Positions 62,013 through 64,000 of a stretch of 64,000 nucleotides of DNA are shown piece by piece. The stretch is from Hydrogenophaga sp. Root209 (GTDB taxonomy: Bacteria; Pseudomonadota; Gammaproteobacteria; Burkholderiales; Burkholderiaceae_C). The stretch is taken from the NCBI RefSeq assembly GCF_001428625.1, contig NZ_LMIE01000029.1, forward strand, positions 1-64,000. Direction: 5' to 3'. The notes below the pieces were generated by a model that ran no database searches, had not been told where the DNA came from, and was given only the letters and a program-made list of their open reading frames with translations. The first letter of the stretch is position 1, and each line of letters opens with the position of its first letter. The position numbers and the translations under genes were made by a program.

Positions 62013-63117
62013 ATGGAAGCCGAACGCAGCAACGCCATCCGATCACAGCTCGAAGACCTGACCACACGCGTGGTCGAGCTCCGGAGGTATCTTTGACTAC
62101 GATGCCAAAGCATCGAAGCTGAAGGAAGTCGAGTCGGCACTGGAAGACCCCACGGTCTGGAACGACCCCAAACGCGCCCAGGACCTGGGACGCGAGAAAA
62201 AATCCCTCGAAGATGTGGTGCTGGTGCTCGATCGCCTCACCGGTGAGTTGACGGACAACACAGAGCTGTTCGAGATGTCGAGCGAAGACGGCGACGATGC
62301 CGGCCTGATCACCATCGAAGGCGAAGCCGCCAAGGTCGCGGCCGAGGTGGAAAAGCTCGAATTCCGCCGCATGTTCAGCAACCCGTCCGATCCGCTCAAC
62401 TGTTTCCTGGACATCCAGGCCGGCGCCGGCGGCACCGAGGCTTGCGACTGGGCCAGCATGCTGTTGCGCCAATACCTGCGCTACGCCGAGCGCAAGGGCT
62501 TCAAGACCATCATCGAAGACGAAACCGAGGGCGACACCGCCGGCATCAAGAGCGCCACCATCAAGATCGAGGGCGACTACGCCTTTGGCCTGCTGCGCAC
62601 CGAAACCGGTGTGCACCGACTGGTGCGCAAAAGCCCGTTCGACTCTTCGGGTGGACGCCACACCTCGTTCGCGTCGGTGTTCGTGTACCCCGAGATCGAC
62701 GACTCGATCGAGATCAACATCAACCCGGCCGATGTGCGCACCGACACCTACCGCGCCTCCGGCGCGGGTGGTCAGCACATCAACAAGACCGACTCGGCCG
62801 TGCGCCTCACGCACATCCCCACCGGCATCGTGGTGCAGTGCCAGGACGGCCGCAGCCAGCACGGCAACCGTGACGTGGCGTGGAAGCGCCTGCGCTCCAA
62901 GCTGTACGACTTCGAACTGCGCAAGCAGCAGGAAGAACAGCAGAAGCTTGAAGACACCAAGACCGATGTGGGCTGGGGTCACCAGATCCGCTCGTACGTG
63001 CTGGACAACAGCCGCATCAAGGACTTGCGCACCAACGTCGAGATCTCCGCCACGCAGAAAGTGCTGGACGGCGATCTCGATCCCTTCATCGAAGCATCAC
63101 TGAAGCAAGGCGTTTGA
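62013..63117 (+). CDS. prfB: Peptide chain release factor 2 (programmed +1 frameshift)
   Basis: RF2, 367 residues, reads UAA/UGA stop codons. It is encoded as join 62013-62093 and 62095-63117. The zero frame ends after 27 codons with CTT TGA (62091-62096), and a +1 slip at CTTT continues with [14 protein letters not shown] Shine-Dalgarno-like GGAGG lies just before the slip site, the classic autoregulatory arrangement. RF2 features: GGQ in [16 protein letters not shown], and the tripeptide region KSPFDSSGG with S-P-F. pepN follows 2 bp later. Confidence 0.96.
62083..62100 (+). promoter_or_regulatory. prfB programmed frameshift site
   Basis: GGAGG-TAT-CTT-TGA-C: an internal Shine-Dalgarno sequence, slippery CTTT and the in-frame TGA followed by C, identical in logic to E. 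coli prfB. Low RF2 levels favour the +1 shift and so raise RF2. Confidence 0.95.
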
Positions 63118-63119
63118 TC

Positions 63120-64000
63120 ATGAGCTCACTGCGCGAAGGCCCCACCACCGTGGTTCGCCGCGAAGACTACGCCGCCCCGGCCTACTGGATCGACACGGTT
63201 GACCTGTGCTTCGACCTGGACCCGGCCAAGACGCGCGTGCTCAACAAGATGCGCCTGCGCCGCAACCCGGACGTGCCGGCGCAAGCCTTGCGGCTCGACG
63301 GTGAAGACCTGAACCTCGCGCGCGTGCTGGTCAACGGCGCGGGCTGCTCGTTCAAGATGGACGGCCAGCAACTGGTGCTGGAGAGCCTGCCCGAAGGCAC
63401 GGAGCCCTTCGATCTGGAAATCTTCACCACCTGCACTCCCGAGAAGAACACCCAGCTCATGGGCCTCTACGTGAGCCAGGGCACCTTCTTCACGCAGTGT
63501 GAGGCCGAGGGCTTTCGCCGCATCACGTATTTCCTGGACCGCCCGGACGTGATGGCCAGCTACACCGTGACGCTGCGCGCCGACAAGGCCAAGTACCCGG
63601 TGCTGCTGTCCAACGGCAACCTGGTGGAAGAAGGCATGCTGCAAGGACCTGGCAATGAGGGCCGTCACTTCGCCAAGTGGGTGGACCCGCACAAGAAGCC
63701 CTGCTATCTGTTCGCGCTGGTTGCCGGCCAGTTGGTGGCGCGTGAGCAGCGCATCACCTCGCGCAGCGGCGGCAAGCACCTGCTGCAGGTGTATGTGCGC
63801 CCGGGCGACATGGACAAGACCGAGCACGCGATGAACTCGCTGATCGCCAGCGTGGCCTGGGACGAGGCCCGCTTCGGCTTGCCGCTCGATCTGGAGCGCT
63901 TCATGATCGTGGCCACCGCCGACTTCAACATGGGCGCGATGGAGAACAAGGGCCTCAACATCTTCAACACCAAGTACGTGCTGGCCAACAGCGCCACCGC
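63120..64000 (+). CDS. pepN: Aminopeptidase N (partial, cut by window end)
   Basis: The first 293 residues of a M1 zinc aminopeptidase start at ATG 63120 and run off the window. N-terminal beta-sandwich: REDYAAPAYWIDTVDLCFDLDPAKTRV; later QCEAEGFRRITYFLDRPDVMASY, and the substrate-recognition motif GAMENKGLN near residue 280. The zinc motif HExxH would follow beyond the edge. The start overlaps nothing but lies 2 bp after prfB, so the two are probably co-transcribed. Confidence 0.95.
   Translation, partial: MSSLREGPTTVVRREDYAAPAYWIDTVDLCFDLDPAKTRVLNKMRLRRNPDVPAQALRLDGEDLNLARVLVNGAGCSFKMDGQQLVLESLPEGTEPFDLEIFTTCTPEKNTQLMGLYVSQGTFFTQCEAEGFRRITYFLDRPDVMASYTVTLRADKAKYPVLLSNGNLVEEGMLQGPGNEGRHFAKWVDPHKKPCYLFALVAGQLVAREQRITSRSGGKHLLQVYVRPGDMDKTEHAMNSLIASVAWDEARFGLPLDLERFMIVATADFNMGAMENKGLNIFNTKYVLANSAT

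Overview
The window looks like a chromosome segment of a betaproteobacterium of the order Burkholderiales, most likely Comamonadaceae. Supporting signs are the housekeeping order tRNA-Ala/Glu/Asp, gltX, metZ, purF, cvpA, SPOR protein, folC; the many Bug/TctC solute-binding proteins; and the GC-rich coding style. This assignment is inferred from gene content only. The right third (about 43.2-64 kb) is ordinary core genome. The left two thirds (about 1-42 kb) is an accessory catabolic region that stops next to a tRNA-Asp gene and carries an excisionase-like HTH gene, transposase and gene fragments, and degenerate repeats. Region by region: (1) 1-2.6 kb is a scarred, partly AT-rich zone with an unknown gene, a 15-bp hairpin, three copies of a ~245-bp repeat unit and fragments of two dead genes. 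(2) 2.6-12.5 kb is a phthalate-type module. It encodes a ring-hydroxylating dioxygenase (oxygenase 11060-12379, reductase 7374-8342), a dihydrodiol dehydrogenase, a 4,5-dihydroxyphthalate decarboxylase and a MarR regulator, with a tightly packed Bug, TSUP permease, hemerythrin, NadC, LysR operon alongside. Three copies of a palindrome TTAG-N4-CTAAG sit at its promoters and probably bind the MarR protein. (3) 12.5-18.2 kb holds an aldehyde dehydrogenase, TPP-dependent decarboxylase and Bug operon, divergent from an HTH-citrate synthase fusion gene. (4) 18.4-24.4 kb is an uncharacterised ring-cleavage-like module (VOC dioxygenase, FAH hydrolase, beta-hydroxyacid dehydrogenase, YciI, NIPSNAP) with two transport binding proteins and a divergent LysR gene. 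(5) 25.4-34.8 kb is a salicylate 5-hydroxylase/gentisate pathway (reductase, large and small oxygenase subunits, ferredoxin, gentisate dioxygenase, fumarylpyruvate hydrolase) fused into one gene run with the Liv-type ABC transporter genes livHMGF and controlled by a NahR/NagR-type LysR protein. (6) 35-42 kb is a co-directional set of citryl-CoA lyase-like protein, Bug, family III CoA-transferase, SMP-30-like propeller, CocE-like hydrolase and Bug, ended by a terminator. How the parts fit: the phthalate module would deliver protocatechuate, and the salicylate module would deliver fumarate plus pyruvate through gentisate; no protocatechuate ring-cleavage gene and no maleylpyruvate isomerase are present here. 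The remaining modules look like 2-oxo acid and CoA-thioester catabolism with unknown substrates. The core part encodes translation (gltX, prfB with a programmed frameshift, ybaK), methionine, purine, arginine and folate synthesis, envelope functions (murB, plsY, an OmpA-type lipoprotein) and the start of pepN at the right edge.
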